64,000 bases of DNA from Halichoerus grypus (lineage: Eukaryota; Chordata; Mammalia; Carnivora; Phocidae), in assembly GCF_964656455.1 (NCBI RefSeq), contig NC_135718.1, positions 50,993,008 to 51,057,007 on the forward strand. The letters run 5' to 3'. Under the pieces are notes generated by a model, which searched no databases, was not told the origin of the DNA, and saw only the letters and a list, made by a program, of their open reading frames with translations. Numbering within the stretch: the first letter of the stretch is position 1; each line of letters starts with the position of its first letter. Positions 41,608 through 51,985 of the stretch are shown here, piece after piece. The position numbers and the translations under genes are program-made.

Positions 41608-41770
41608 ATGTTGATTATGAGGATTCCACTGCTTTACATTTACTGAATATGCTTAACTCTCACTTATTACACTTAATCTTCACAACCCTGTGTAAGAGGA
41701 AGGACAGATATCCCAAGATGAAGGAATGAGACATAGAGCTGACTTGACTAGAGGTCACTCCTTCCTAGGA
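41608..41770 (-). mobile_element. MIR-like SINE fossil
   Basis: CACTTAATCTTCACAACCCT, TGTGTAAGAGGAAGGACAGA and GACTTGACTAGAGGTCACTC are diverged reverse-complement MIR text. Confidence 0.55.
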
Positions 41771-42054
41771 GAGCTAAGCAGAGGTCTCCGATGTATACTG
41801 AGGAAGCTATGGAAACAGATACATTCCTTCATGAAATTTCTCTTTGATGCCTCCATGTGAAGTGGAGGACCAAGCTCTAGGATTTCATAGATAAATATAA
41901 CACGGTCCTTGTCCTAAAGGAGTTGTGAGATGCCAGGGAAGGAACAAGGTGGCACATAGGCTGGGTCTCAAAGGGTGAGTGGGCACTGCTAGGTGAACAT
42001 GTGCAACTTGTTCAGAGGTGTGAACCCAGGAAAGGACCTGGGACAGGTTATTTT

Positions 42055-42243
42055 CTTTTTTAATCTTTTTTTTTTAAGACTTTGTCAGGGGGGGGGGGCA
42101 CAAGAAGGGGCAGCGGCAGGCAGAGGGAGAAGCAGGCTCCCTGCTGAGCAGGGAGCCAGATACAGGGCTCCATCCTAGGACCTTGGGATCATGACCTGAG
42201 CCAAAGGCAGACACTTAACCGACTGAGCCACCAAGGCGTCCCT
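42055..42243 (-). mobile_element. Carnivore SINE (first of an adjacent pair)
   Basis: Reversed, diverged CanSINE with an 11-base G run (42088-42098) and head GAGCCACCAAGGCGTCCC. It is preceded by target copy GGGACAGGTTATTTT (42040-42054) and followed by GGGTCCGGTTATTTA (42244 on). Confidence 0.92.
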
Positions 42244-42257
42244 GGGTCCGGTTATTT

Positions 42258-42460
42258 ATTTATTTTTTTTTAAGATTTATTTATTTATTTGACAGAGAGA
42301 GACACAGTGAGAGCAGGAACACAAGCAGGGGGGAGTGTGAGAGGGAGAAGCAGGCTTCCTGCTGAGCAGGGAGCCCGATGCGGGACTCGATCCCAGGACC
42401 CTGGGATCATGACCTGAGCCGAAGGCAGACGCTTAACGACTGAGCCACCCAGGCGCCCCG
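42258..42460 (-). mobile_element. Carnivore SINE (second of an adjacent pair)
   Basis: Reversed near-consensus CanSINE with head GAGCCACCCAGGCGCCCC. It is followed by a third target copy, GGGTCAGGTTATTTTT (42462-42477). It is less diverged than its neighbour, so probably younger. Confidence 0.95.
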
Positions 42461-42659
42461 GGGGTCAGGTTATTTTTAAAACTAAGTAGGATAAGTAGTA
42501 ATAATAGTCTACTATTCCAAGCAATAGACATACAACGGTGTTTTGTTTTTGATAACACATTCCTTTTTTGACTAGTCTAAATCTTCAAGGGTCTATCAAA
42601 TTGCAAATTCAACAATTATTTACTGCATTCACAATATACCTACTAATATACATATTAGG

Positions 42660-42905
42660 TACCCAGTTACACACCCCCTGTGCCCTGCACCTATTACCAT
42701 CGTAACCGCATGGTTATCTGTGTGGTGCTTTGTGTACTGGCTGCCCTGCCCGCCAGCCCGCCATGGGCTCTAAGCTCCGTGTGGTACAAACTGCATCTGC
42801 TCTGCTCACCGCTGTCGCCGGCACACACGCCACACCCACATCCAGCACATAATGAGCACTCAGTACGTTCTTTCAGTGAATGAATAAATGTCTATCAGGC
42901 ACTGT
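42660..42905 (+). mobile_element. L2 3' end
   Basis: GGCTCTAAGCTCCGTGTGGT, CAGCACATAATGAGCACTCA and GTACGTTCTTTCAGTGAATG resemble the L2 3' terminus. The middle has an unusually GC-rich segment. Confidence 0.6.
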
Positions 42906-44265
42906 GTTATCAAAGAATTTCCACTCTTCAAAACAGAATGACACCCAAAAACTAATGATAACACTATGTAATGAGAGCTATAACAGTTATTGTTAAAGAG
43001 CTTTGAAAACACAGATAAAGGAACAAATAATACAGGTTCAGATATCCTCCTACATAACACCCTATATAGAAAGTTTCTGCCTCTTAATAATTTGCTTTTA
43101 TAACAAATACTCATCCAACAGAACCTATATTATTCTGTGAAGGAAATTTAAGCAATAAAAATGACTCAATATCCAGGTATAGGTTTCACAAAATGCTTTA
43201 CTCTCTGCCAACCGCTGTGATTACCAGCGCCTTTGTGAGGATTATCAAAAAGAAATGTTATTATAAAGAAAGACTAGAACAGACTAACCCTAGACCTACT
43301 TAGGAAATCCTCTTCATTGAAAATTTTGTGGGTTGTGGGGATAGCGGTGAGGCCTAGGGAGAGAGGAAGTTTAGAATGATTATCCCACCAAAAAAAAAAA
43401 AAGAGAGAGAGAGAGAGAGATTTTACATTTTGGTTTGGATACAGAGGCTAAAATATCTCCTCTAGCATCCCATAAATTCCAATATTAGACCTTCAGCTTT
43501 CAGATGTTAAGAAATAGTTTATGTCCCAAAGGCTCAATTAAAACAAAGTTGAAAAAAATAATTCAATAGAGCACACTGACAGATTCCATCATCTGATTTC
43601 ATCACAGAGCAGTAGGAAACATTTAACTGGCCTATGGAGAGATAGAAAAATGGTTCTCTTGGCTGGAAGGCACACAATCCAACATTCTAGTTTTTTGGCA
43701 AAAGGATTAGAATGTCCAATCAGCACAGTGAGGAGCAAGCTGTACAATTTCTAATTTTAAAAAGTCAATTTCATGGTTTAAAAGTGGTGTTCTTTGGTAA
43801 TGAATACCTTTTCATTTTTAAAACCTGACCAGAATTAAGTCAGGAACATCCAACTAAGATAGGTATTTCCAAGGGTAATGTCCCTTCCTTTCAAAGTTTA
43901 AACTCCTAATATTCACTTGGCTTGGAACATGTGTTTTAGTCATTCCCATTCTTTGAATCTTTGCCTAATACAAGCTTTCATTTGGATACACCACTCCCAT
44001 TGATGTTTATAAGAATGTCTTGCTATTAACCTCTAACCCAATTAGTCACCAAATTGGCAGAATACATTGCTATTTGGAAGCCAAGAGCTTATGAAGGAAG
44101 TTAAAAAAAAAAAAAATCTGAGCAAAATGAGCTATATTATGACTTTATTTACAGTAACAAATTCAGAATAAAAGCAAGTACAGGTCCTTTGTGTGCACTG
44201 CTGCAAGGAGTGGGACTATTTTAAATAAAAATAAGTTAAAAAAAATTTAAAGGTACAGCCCACCT
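42906..44265. other. Intronic sequence with a short (GA)n
   Basis: No repeat family recognised except A-rich plus (GA)n at about 43390-43421 and an A-rich run near 44102. Confidence 0.5.
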
Positions 44266-44269
44266 TCTA

Positions 44270-45372
44270 CCACTTGCATCCTTTCCCCTTTGCTCTCACT
44301 ACTAGCTCTGTTCATCTCAGTAAATGATAACTTCATCCTTCCAACTACTCAGGCCAATAACCTTGAAGTCTTCTCTCTTTTTTTAAAAAAAAAAAAGATT
44401 TATTCATTTATTTGAGAGAGAGGGGAAGAGAGAGCGAGCAAGGAAGGGCATGAGTGGGGGAGGGCGGAGGGAGAGAGAATCTCAAGCAGACTCCCCGCCA
44501 AGCTCTAAGTCAATGTGGGGCTTGATCTCACCACCCCGAGATCACGACCCCAGTAGAAACCAAGAGTCGGACACTCAACCTACTGAGCCACCCAGGTACC
44601 CCAGTCTTCTCTTTTTATAATGCTGTACACTGAAGTCTATCTACAAATTCTGTTGGCTCTACTTCAAAATATATACAGAATCCGACCACCCTCTCCACCA
44701 TCAACACTAGTCTAAACCCTCATATCTCTTGCTTGATACACAGCAATACCCTCCTAAGTTGGCCTCCTTGATGCCACCCTATAGTTTATTCTCAACACAG
44801 GAACCTTGTTAAAACAAATCAGTCAGATCCTGTCCCTCATCTGCTCAAAACCTTGCCAAGGCTTCCCATCTTACTCCCAAGCCAAGCCAGAGGCCTTCCC
44901 TTCTGACTCTACCCTCATCCCCTACTCCTCTCCCTTCTCCTTCCACTCCAGCCACACTGGCCTGCTTTCGGTTTCTCAAACATGTCAGAGCACTCTCTCG
45001 TTATCAGAGTACTTGGTACTGGCTAGTCCCTCCATCTAGAGTACTCCTTCCCCGAGCCTGGCATGCTCCTCACTTCAGAGTCAAGTGTCACTTTCTCAGG
45101 GAGGCCTTTCTAATCGAACTAATTAAAAGGGCAATCTTGCTTGCCCAACCCTGTCACTCACTAACCCTTCTTTATCTCCATTGTAATTATCACCAAGGGA
45201 CATGCTATATATTTACTTATTATCTGTCTCCTCCCATTAGAATGTAAATGACTTTCATGAGGGCAGAGGCCTGTTTTGTTCCATGCTGTATCCCCAGTGC
45301 CTACAACAGTGCCTGACATACTGCAAGTGTTCAGGAAATATTGGTTGAATGAATGAGTGAATGAATAAATGC
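44270..45372 (+). mobile_element. L2, about 0.9 kb, split by a SINE
   Basis: One of the best L2 copies here: CTCAAAACCTTGCCAAGGCT, GGCTTCCCATCTTACTCCCA, CTCAGGGAGGCCTTTCTAAT, ATTAGAATGTAAATGACTTT, ATGCTGTATCCCCAGTGCCT and TTGGTTGAATGAATGAGTGA. The SINE at 44383-44602 interrupts it. A 77-codon open frame at 44806-45039 is L2 sequence, not a gene. Confidence 0.88.
44383..44602 (-). mobile_element. Carnivore SINE, older type, inside L2
   Basis: Reversed CanSINE with GAGTCGGACACTCAACCTAC and head GAGCCACCCAGGTACCCC. The flanks AGTCTTCTCTCTTTTT (44367-44382) and AGTCTTCTCTTTTT (44603-44616) form the target duplication, differing by a CT unit. Confidence 0.94.
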
Positions 45373-45549
45373 ATGCATGCTAGCGTTCTCCCACTTCTCC
45401 ATATTACTTCTAACAATAGAACTGTTTGCCCATACTTCCTCAATAAAATCATCTTGAATTTATAACTGTCTTGAGTTTGATCTGTTTTAAATGTACTATC
45501 CTGAGCCTGCATGCAATAAATAAACAGGAACTTAAGAAACCAACTTAGT

Positions 45550-45751
45550 GGGGCGCCTGGGTGGCTCAGTTGGTTAAGCGACTGCCTTCAGCTCAGGTCA
45601 TGATTCTGGAGTCCCAGGATCGAGTCCCACATCGGGCTCCCTGCTCGGCAGGGAGTCTGCTTCTCCCTCTGACCCTCCCCCCTCTCATGTGTGCTCTCTC
45701 TCTCTCTCTCTCTCTCAAATAAATAAATAAATAAAATCTTTAAAAAAAAAA
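45550..45751 (+). mobile_element. Carnivore SINE with perfect 16-base target duplication
   Basis: GGGGCGCCTGGGTGGCTCAG head, TGGAGTCCCAGGATCGAGTC, CCTCTGACCCTCCCCCCTCT, (CT)n and AAATAAATAAATAAATAAAA. The duplication AAGAAACCAACTTAGT lies at 45534-45549 and 45752-45767. Recent insertion; antisense to KAT6B. Confidence 0.98.
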
Positions 45752-45767
45752 AAGAAACCAACTTAGT

Positions 45768-46414
45768 TACCTTCTGGTTAATATTAGGGACCTGAATCTT
45801 TCCAATAACCCCTGCCTGAATTCTGAGGGCCTGAAGTTTCTTCTGTCACAAGGTACAATTCCATGTTTCCCAATTCTCAGTCATTCCCAGACCCCTCAGT
45901 GATTTTGCTTCATCCACACATCACCTGTGTTATTATTTTCTGTTTAACTTGACTCACTTTTGTTCTTTTTAAAAGTATATATAAGAAGAAAACTCATCTT
46001 AAGCAATAATATCCTTGAAATGACAGGTTTGAAGCATTCCCCCACCCCATCCCTCATACTATTAAAAGTATGACATAGAAATGAAGTGTTTGTCCACAGT
46101 CCACGACCAGTGGTACAATACCATACTCTAAGATTCACTGATATAAGCCAAAAAGTTTGCCCTGGAGCCTGCAATACCTTTAGGAAGTCACCCTGCCCTC
46201 CCACACACACACACACACTCCCTGCTGCCCACCTTTGCTTTACACCACATAAGAATTCAAATCACAATAGAATCAGATCATCTATGGGCTTGAAATACAT
46301 CAGGAAGGAAGGTCTAATTTTCTAGCCAGATTAATTTAGACCACCAAAACTAAGCTCCTAAAGGGAAAATCTGTTGAATTATCTGTTGGGTCCTTTCACA
46401 AGATATCATCTGCT
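45768..46414. other. Intronic sequence, nothing recognised
   Basis: A short (AC)n lies at about 46201-46217. Nothing else recognised. Confidence 0.5.
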
Positions 46415-46428
46415 AAAACGCTCTGGTG

Positions 46429-46621
46429 GGGCGCCTGGGTGGCTCAGTAGGTTGAGCATCTGCCTTTGGCTCGGGTCATGGTCCCGTGGTCCTGGGATAG
46501 AGCCTCGCATCAGGGTCCCTGCTCAGGGAGGTGTCTACTTCTCCCTCTCCCTCTGCCCCTCCCCCCTGCTCTTGTTTGCTCTCTCAAATAAATAAATAAA
46601 ATCTTTAAAAAATAAAAAAAT
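46429..46621 (+). mobile_element. Carnivore SINE with target duplication
   Basis: GGGGCGCCTGGGTGGCTCAG head and A-rich tail. The duplication AAAACGCTCTGGTG / AAAATGCCCTGGTG (12 of 14 identical) lies at 46415-46428 and 46622-46635. Confidence 0.95.
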
Positions 46622-46635
46622 AAAATGCCCTGGTG

Positions 46636-47089
46636 AAGACCAAACTTGCATGTTTTTCTAGAAAAGTTCTTTCTTTGAGCATCATTCCATCCATGTATGT
46701 ATGTATCTTCTTTCCTTCCTCCCTAGTTCCTTCCTTCCTTTGTTTTAAGAAGGGGCAAAGGGGCCTTTCTTTTTACGGTGGGAGGTGCCTGGAAGACAGT
46801 TCCTAAACTTGATAGATTTCTTCATAATATCAATTTTGTAGTTTATTTCTAGTGCTTTATCAAATCTGACGTAAGAATCTCTGATTTGAGAACAAAGATC
46901 TTTTACAACCTAAAATGGCATCCTTATTATAAAATGTTGAACAGTATTCTAGACTTGACTCAGACACCCCATACAATCACAAGAGTTATTTTAAGAAAAA
47001 GCCTCAGATGGACATGTCTACGGAAGCTAATACTAATGTGCTGTTCTTCCAACGAAAAGGTTACTGACCTATCAGTAGGAGTTGTCTTT
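46636..47089. other. Intronic sequence with a short tetranucleotide tract
   Basis: CCATCCATGTATGTATGTAT, then a TTCC-rich tract lies at about 46686-46740. A 143-codon open frame starts at 46886 and runs to 47317; it resembles no known protein and partly covers the tRNA-like fossil below. Confidence 0.45.
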
Positions 47090-47306
47090 TCTGGCAGAGA
47101 TGATAGATTTGCCTTGTCTTATCTACACCCCCTGCTCTGTCCCCATAATGAGCCATGGCATACATGTGCAAGACAGCTGGCAAGGGGGAGTCAGGGTCTG
47201 TGGCCATGGGCCAGAGCAAAGCTTACCAACCCACTCAGAGCCTGGACCTATGACCTGTGTCTCATTAGCACCTTGCTCCAGGCAACTGAGCTGCCACAGA
47301 AATCAA
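47090..47306 (-). mobile_element. Possible fossil SINE with a tRNA-Ile-like head
   Basis: Read on the minus strand from about 47295 the text is CAGCTCAGTTGCCTGGAGCA, AGGTGCTAATGAGACACAGG and TCATAGGTCCAGGC. This parallels tRNA-Ile (AGCTCAGTTGGTTAGAGC, GGTGCTAATAACGCCAAGGTC, GGTTCGATCC) with a degenerate A box and a poor B box. It is followed by a GC-rich body. It is too altered to be a working tRNA. I cannot name the family; a chance match is possible. Confidence 0.35.
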
Positions 47307-48299
47307 CAGTGGCTTAAGCCATTTTGTCTACAAGTGAAACAAATCAGGTTAGTCTGACAACTAATAGTTCAAGCAGCCACTAGAGAATTACCCAAAGTAC
47401 ATAACAACCAATAGTGAGGAAGAATTAAAAGGGTCTTGTAGTCCTGGTTTGGGGATTCCTCCCCCCCCCTCCCCCGCCACCATCAAAGCAAGGATGAATT
47501 TGGAAGGGGAGCAAGAATATAATAGGCAAGTCCATTTTGAATATACCAAGTATTCAAGGCATGTTAATGGGAGATAATAAGAGAAACACAGCTACAGCTT
47601 CATAGGTAATACCCTTCTTACTCAGTGGTTACAACATACTTGGGTAGATGCACAAAGAAGAGCAAGAAACTGTACTCAGGAACTGCAAGCTTAAACAAAA
47701 TCTATAGGCTAAAAATACTTAGATTACAGTAATCCATTTACATTAGGAAACCACTTGATTTAAGGCAAAATGGAAGAAACAAAAATAAATTAACAGCAAA
47801 TCAAGCTCAAAATAAGTCATTATACAAATATCTCATTAGCAAGACTTTGGATTTCTAAAACATCCAAATAATCTTTCCTTTTAGAATATACACAAATTAA
47901 TATTAAGAAAAGCTCCTTGTGTACCACTTTACACAAGGCTTTTAGTGGTTACTTTAATTGGGGTTATCCCACCTTGGGGTGGGACAGTAAAGTAGAAGAG
48001 AAAAGTGGACATGGCTATTTTTAAATTGTAACAAATCTCCTTTTGAGGAACAAAAGCCTTATGAACAATTAGGAGAAAACATCAGAGGTTCGAACTGCTG
48101 CTTTAATCTGATTTAATCAGTCAATTGACCAAGAGATAGTTATGAAGAACCAATTATCCAGTTACTATTGTAATAAATGCTAGGCGATACGGATAAGAAA
48201 TATTAAGACAGAGCCCTTATCCACAAAGCTTACGATCCGGTTGAAGACCTAAGATTAACAAATGTTAAAAACAAAACAAAACAAAACGAAAACAGAAAC
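47307..48299. other. Intronic sequence, nothing firmly recognised
   Basis: A C-rich tract lies at about 47461-47475. Text near 48160-48240 (AATGCTAGGCGATACGGATA) resembles a common old mammalian repeat but was not assigned. Confidence 0.45.
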
Positions 48300-49560
48300 T
48301 AAAATACCAATCTAGTTTAGGCAGTAAATGCTGGAGGCACTCTTCTGGTGATGGCAGAATAGACAATTCACACCAATTCTCCTGCTAAAGATGATGTAAA
48401 AAGCCGAACAAAGTAAATGCTGAAATGGGTTTGACTTATCTGTCCAAGATTGGTGAAGAAAGGAGGCTGGAGCAAGAAGCCCAACACTCAGAGTCACTTT
48501 TGTCCTGAGGTTATTTACCAATCCAGAAAGAGAAGCTGAGATGAAATTGTGGTGGCTTCTAAGGCTGAAAATGTTGGGGGTCTCTTGTAGGCTAACCCCT
48601 ACTGTGAGCTGGCCACACATAAGGGGGGGGGGGGGGCATGAACTGTAAGTAACCAGATTTGCAGTCCAAATCACAGCACCTGAATTGTGAACCTGGACTG
48701 AGAAGGCCCTGAACTGCTCAACCCAGGTATAAGGCAGAAGCACATAAAAATTCTGGACCTCAATCTATTTCTATGAATATTTTTCAAAAAAAAAAAAAAA
48801 ATCTAATACATAATCAGGCACATCAAGAGAGAAGGCGCCATGAGCCAGAACTAGTAGAAACCATACACAACAGGATCAGACCCACAGAAATATCAGATAT
48901 TGAAAACACAGACAAAGACTAAAATACAATTACCTCTACTATACTCAGAGACAAAAACCAAGCTTAAAAATTTGGCAACTGTCAACTATAAAAATGTAAC
49001 AAATTTGAAAAATAACTACATAAAAATTATGTATCTAAACTACACAAATATACAATAACTGAAACTAGGAAATCAATGAATGAGTTTAATGGCAGACTGG
49101 ATACAACTGTGCTGCAACTGAGAAGACATTATTCTGAGTATAGCTCAGAAAGATAAAAAGATGAAAAATACAGAAGAGGGGGTAAAAGGCATAGGGCATA
49201 CAGTGAGAAATTATAACATATGTTTAATTGGAAACCCAAAAAAGAGAGAATAAAGAGGATGAAGCAGAAATAATATGTAAATAAATAATGGCTGAGTATT
49301 TTCCTAAACTAATGAAAGATATCAATCCCCAGATCCTTAGCAGAGTAAATGACATCTGTATCATAGCAAAACTTCAACGATAAAAACCAAAGAAAAGAGT
49401 TTAAAAAGGAACCAGAGAAAAGGCAGTTGCCTTAGATTAACAAATGAAGTCATACAACAATGGAACAGCATCAATGTGTCCAAAGTAAATAACCACGCAG
49501 AATTTATACCTAGCAACAATGAATGTGAAAGAAAGATAGAATTATATTAGAACTAGAACC
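48300..49560 (+). mobile_element. Old L1 5' part with ORF1 remnants (HAL1-like)
   Basis: GTTTAATGGCAGACTGGATA, AAGATAAAAAGATGAAAAAT, TTGGAAACCCAAAAAAGAGA, AATGGCTGAGTATTTTCCTA and ATGAAAGATATCAATCCCCA follow the ORF1 region of old L1s, as in HAL1 elements that carry ORF1 without ORF2. The text before it would be the 5' UTR. A 14-base G run lies at 48623-48636. Frames are broken. The minus-strand 143-codon frame at 48312-48743 is a shadow. Confidence 0.7.
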
Positions 49561-49599
49561 ACTGGAATGTATTAGAACAAGAACAGGAATTTTTCTGTT

Positions 49600-49682
49600 T
49601 TCTTTGTGGCTATGTCCCTCACCTAAAACAGTGTCATCATGTAATAGGTGTTCAATAGATACTATAAAATGAATTCATAGTC
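49600..49682 (+). mobile_element. L2-like 3' end scrap
   Basis: AATAGGTGTTCAATAGATAC after TGTCCCTCACCTAAAACAGT resembles the L2 terminus; short and diverged. Confidence 0.4.
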
Positions 49683-49913
49683 TCATTACTAAGAGTACTT
49701 TTAAAATAATTAGGTGCTACCAGAAGACTTGAAAATAACTTGTTCTCTGTCTCTCCAAAAAGACAATAAATTCTTAACGTGCATTCTAGAATTATAAACA
49801 CTAATCACAAATTAAATGCTCAAGTATGGCTAACTTGAAATTAAAAAAAAAAAAAAGCCAAAACTTGCCTCATAGGTATGGGAATATATTTATCTACTGT
49901 TAAAAAACAATGA

Positions 49914-50111
49914 GGGGCGCCTGGGTGGCTCAGATGGTTAAGCGCCTGCCTTCGATTCAGGTCATGATCCCAGGGTCCTGGGATCAAGCCCTACATCGGG
50001 CTCCTGGCTCAGCGAGGAGCCAGCTTCTCCCTCTCCCTCTGCCTCTCTCGCTCTCTCTCTGTATCTCTGTGTCTCAAATGAATAAATAAAATCTTAAAAA
50101 AAAAAAAAAAA
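49914..50111 (+). mobile_element. Carnivore SINE
   Basis: GGGGCGCCTGGGTGGCTCAG head, TGATCCCAGGGTCCTGGGAT, CT-rich region, AATGAATAAATAAAATCTTA and A15 tail. The SINE directly precedes an L1 3' end; a clean target duplication is not obvious. Confidence 0.95.
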
Positions 50112-50219
50112 TGAAAATCGAAGGGGCACCTGCACCCGTATGTTTATAGCAGCAATATTCACAACAGCCAAAATACGGGAAGTGCCCAGATGTTCATCAA
50201 CAGATGAATGGATCAAGAT

Positions 50220-50220
<1 letters not shown>

Positions 50221-50265
<45 letters not shown>
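50221..50265. repeat. (GT)n microsatellite in L1 3' UTR
   Basis: Uninterrupted (GT)22 plus G, in the same L1 position where the copy at 8380-8650 also has a TG run. Confidence 0.97.
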
Positions 50266-50266
<1 letters not shown>

Positions 50267-50319
50267 TGGAATATTACTCAGCCATCAAAAAGAATGAAAT
50301 CCTGCCATTTGCAATGACC

Positions 50320-50354
50320 AATAAATTATGTGAGATGTACAAAGCAAATTTAAT
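50320..50354 (+). repeat. 35-base direct repeat, copy A (inside L1)
   Basis: AATAAATTATGTGAGATGTA followed by CAAAGCAAATTTAAT, identical over 35 bases to 51986-52020 in the same orientation. It replaces about 70 bases of L1 text that are present in the L1 near 8555-8625. Confidence 0.97.
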
Positions 50355-50640
50355 TCACTCATATGTGGAATTTAAAAACAAAACAGATGAACATAGGGGA
50401 AGGGACCTATGAGACCGTAAGAGACTTTTAACTATAGAAAACAAACAGGTTTTCTGGAGGGGAGGAGATGGGGGGATGGGGTAACTGGGTGACGGGCATT
50501 AAGGAGGGCACGTGATGTAATGAGCACTTGGTGTTATATACAACTGATGAATCATTAAATTCTATCTCTGAAATTAATAAAACTTTGTTAACTAATTCAT
50601 TTTAAATAAGTAAAAATGAAAAAGGTGATTCCTGACTACA

Positions 50641-50845
50641 ACTTTTTTTTTTTTTTAAAGATTTTATTTATTTATTTGACAGAGAGAGACAAAGCGAGAG
50701 AGGGAACACAAGCAGGGGGAGTAGGAGAGGGAGAAGCAGGCTTAGCCGCGGAGCAGGGAGCCCCATGTGGGGCTCGATCCCAGGACCCAGGGATCACGAC
50801 CTGAGCCGAAGGCAGACGCTTAACAACTGAGCCACCCAGGCACCC
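50641..50845 (-). mobile_element. Carnivore SINE with target duplication
   Basis: Reversed CanSINE: T tail, AAAGATTTTATTTATTTATT, ACAGAGAGAGACAAAGCGAG, and head GAGCCACCCAGGCACCCC. The 10-base duplication CCTGACTACA lies at 50631-50640 and 50846-50855. Confidence 0.97.
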
Positions 50846-50869
50846 CCTGACTACACTTCTAGTTTCATC

Positions 50870-51480
50870 TCTCACTATGTTCACCACTGACCCTACGCTC
50901 CATTCCTATTCAGTGATTTGCTGGTCTACAAAGTCACCACAGTCTTTCATGCACTCATGCCAAATACAGCTGCCTCGGTCCACAATGTCCTCCTCTTCCA
51001 TGCCAGTTCTCCCAAAACAAAAGTGCTCTCATTCTGTAAGACCTACATCCAGTGTCATTTCTTCTGAAAAGGCTGCCTTAACTGACACCCAAAGAGGTAA
51101 TAACTCTACTCAGAGAGTACAAAAGCCTTCTATAGAAGGTACTATAAGGAACTGTGTTGCCAGCACTTGTATATATGTCTTCTACCTCCTTAGAGCTAGA
51201 AGGTAAGGGTCATGTCTTTTCCATTCTTTAAAAAAATTTTTTTTAGATTTTATTTATCTGAGAGAGAGACAGAGATAGTGAGAGAGAGTACAAGTGGGGA
51301 GGAGAGGGAGAAGCAGGCTCCCCACAGAGCAGGGAGCCCGACGCGGGACTTGATCCCAGGACCCCGGGATCACGACCCAAGCCGAAGGCAGATGCCCAAC
51401 CAACAGATTTGATTTATCTCCCTACCTCTAAGCACCAATCTCAGTGACTAGGCCATAGTAAGCATTCCAAACTGTTGGCT
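50870..51480 (+). mobile_element. L2, diverged, split by a SINE
   Basis: TCTGTAAGACCTACATCCAG, TGTCATTTCTTCTGAAAAGG, TACCTCCTTAGAGCTAGAAG, then after the SINE TTATCTCCCTACCTCTAAGC and GACTAGGCCATAGTAAGCAT follow the order of the L2 3' region. Low similarity but consistent order. Confidence 0.6.
51228..51405 (-). mobile_element. Carnivore SINE lacking its tRNA-like 5' head
   Basis: Reversed CanSINE from TTTTTTTTAGATTTTATTTA through GATCACGACCCAAGCCGAAG, stopping at GCAGATGCCCAACCAACAGA. The usual GAGCCACCCAGGCGCCCC end is missing. Either 5'-truncated on insertion or trimmed later. Confidence 0.9.
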
Positions 51481-51639
51481 AAGGTGATGAAGGAGAAAGA
51501 AAAGAACAAGGAAATATAGCAGACTGGAAGAGATAAGGAAGAAGCAACAACTTAAGGCAATGTGGGATCCTAAACTGGATCCTGGGACAGAAAAAACAGT
51601 AGGTGAAAAGCTGGTGAAATTCAAGTAAGGACTATAGTT

Positions 51640-51785
51640 TATTTAGTAGCATTATGCTAATGAATTTCTGGTTGATAACTGTATATTGGTTAAGTAAGTG
51701 GTTAATATTGGGGGAAGCCAGGTAAAGGGTATATATCAATCTTCTATTTTTGTACATTTTCAAAATATTTTTTTTAAAAAGTGCT
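51640..51785 (+). mobile_element. Old L1 3' end-like
   Basis: AATTTCTGGTTGATAACTGT, GGTAAAGGGTATATATCAAT and TTTTTGTACATTTTCAAAAT resemble the terminus of an old L1 3' UTR. Confidence 0.45.
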
Positions 51786-51985
51786 TGAAGACTTGAATTA
51801 TTTTATCAAATTATAGATGTCACAAGGAAATGTTCAGTTTTATACAAACTGCTCAGATGCACAATGTAAATAAACAATGGGACAGATCAAAGGAACCACT
51901 GCCATATCTATACAATCTGAATTTTTACTAAGAATAAATTCATGTAAACATGCATTAAGTATAATTAAAAAAACAAAGTCAAGCA

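Larger units (their letters stand above)
50120..50600 (+). mobile_element. 5'-truncated L1 3' UTR (carnivore type), altered inside
   Basis: It starts at AAGGGGCACCTGCACCCGTA, then TTTATAGCAGCAATATTCAC, GAATGAAATCCTGCCATTTG and TCACTCATATGTGGAATTTA. It ends ATGAATCATTAAATTCTATC and AATTAATAAAACTTTGTTAA. Compared with the L1 at 8365-8645, the part between GCAATGAC (50318) and TCACTCATATG (50355) is not L1; see 50320-50354. A (GT)n run sits at 50221-50265. Confidence 0.9.

Noticed and set aside
46886..47317. 143-codon plus-strand open frame
   Set aside because: No domain or family resemblance; it runs through probable repeat sequence and is antisense to the gene.
48312..48743. 143-codon minus-strand open frame
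   Set aside because: It is the reverse shadow of an old L1/HAL1-like 5' part and has no recognisable protein features.
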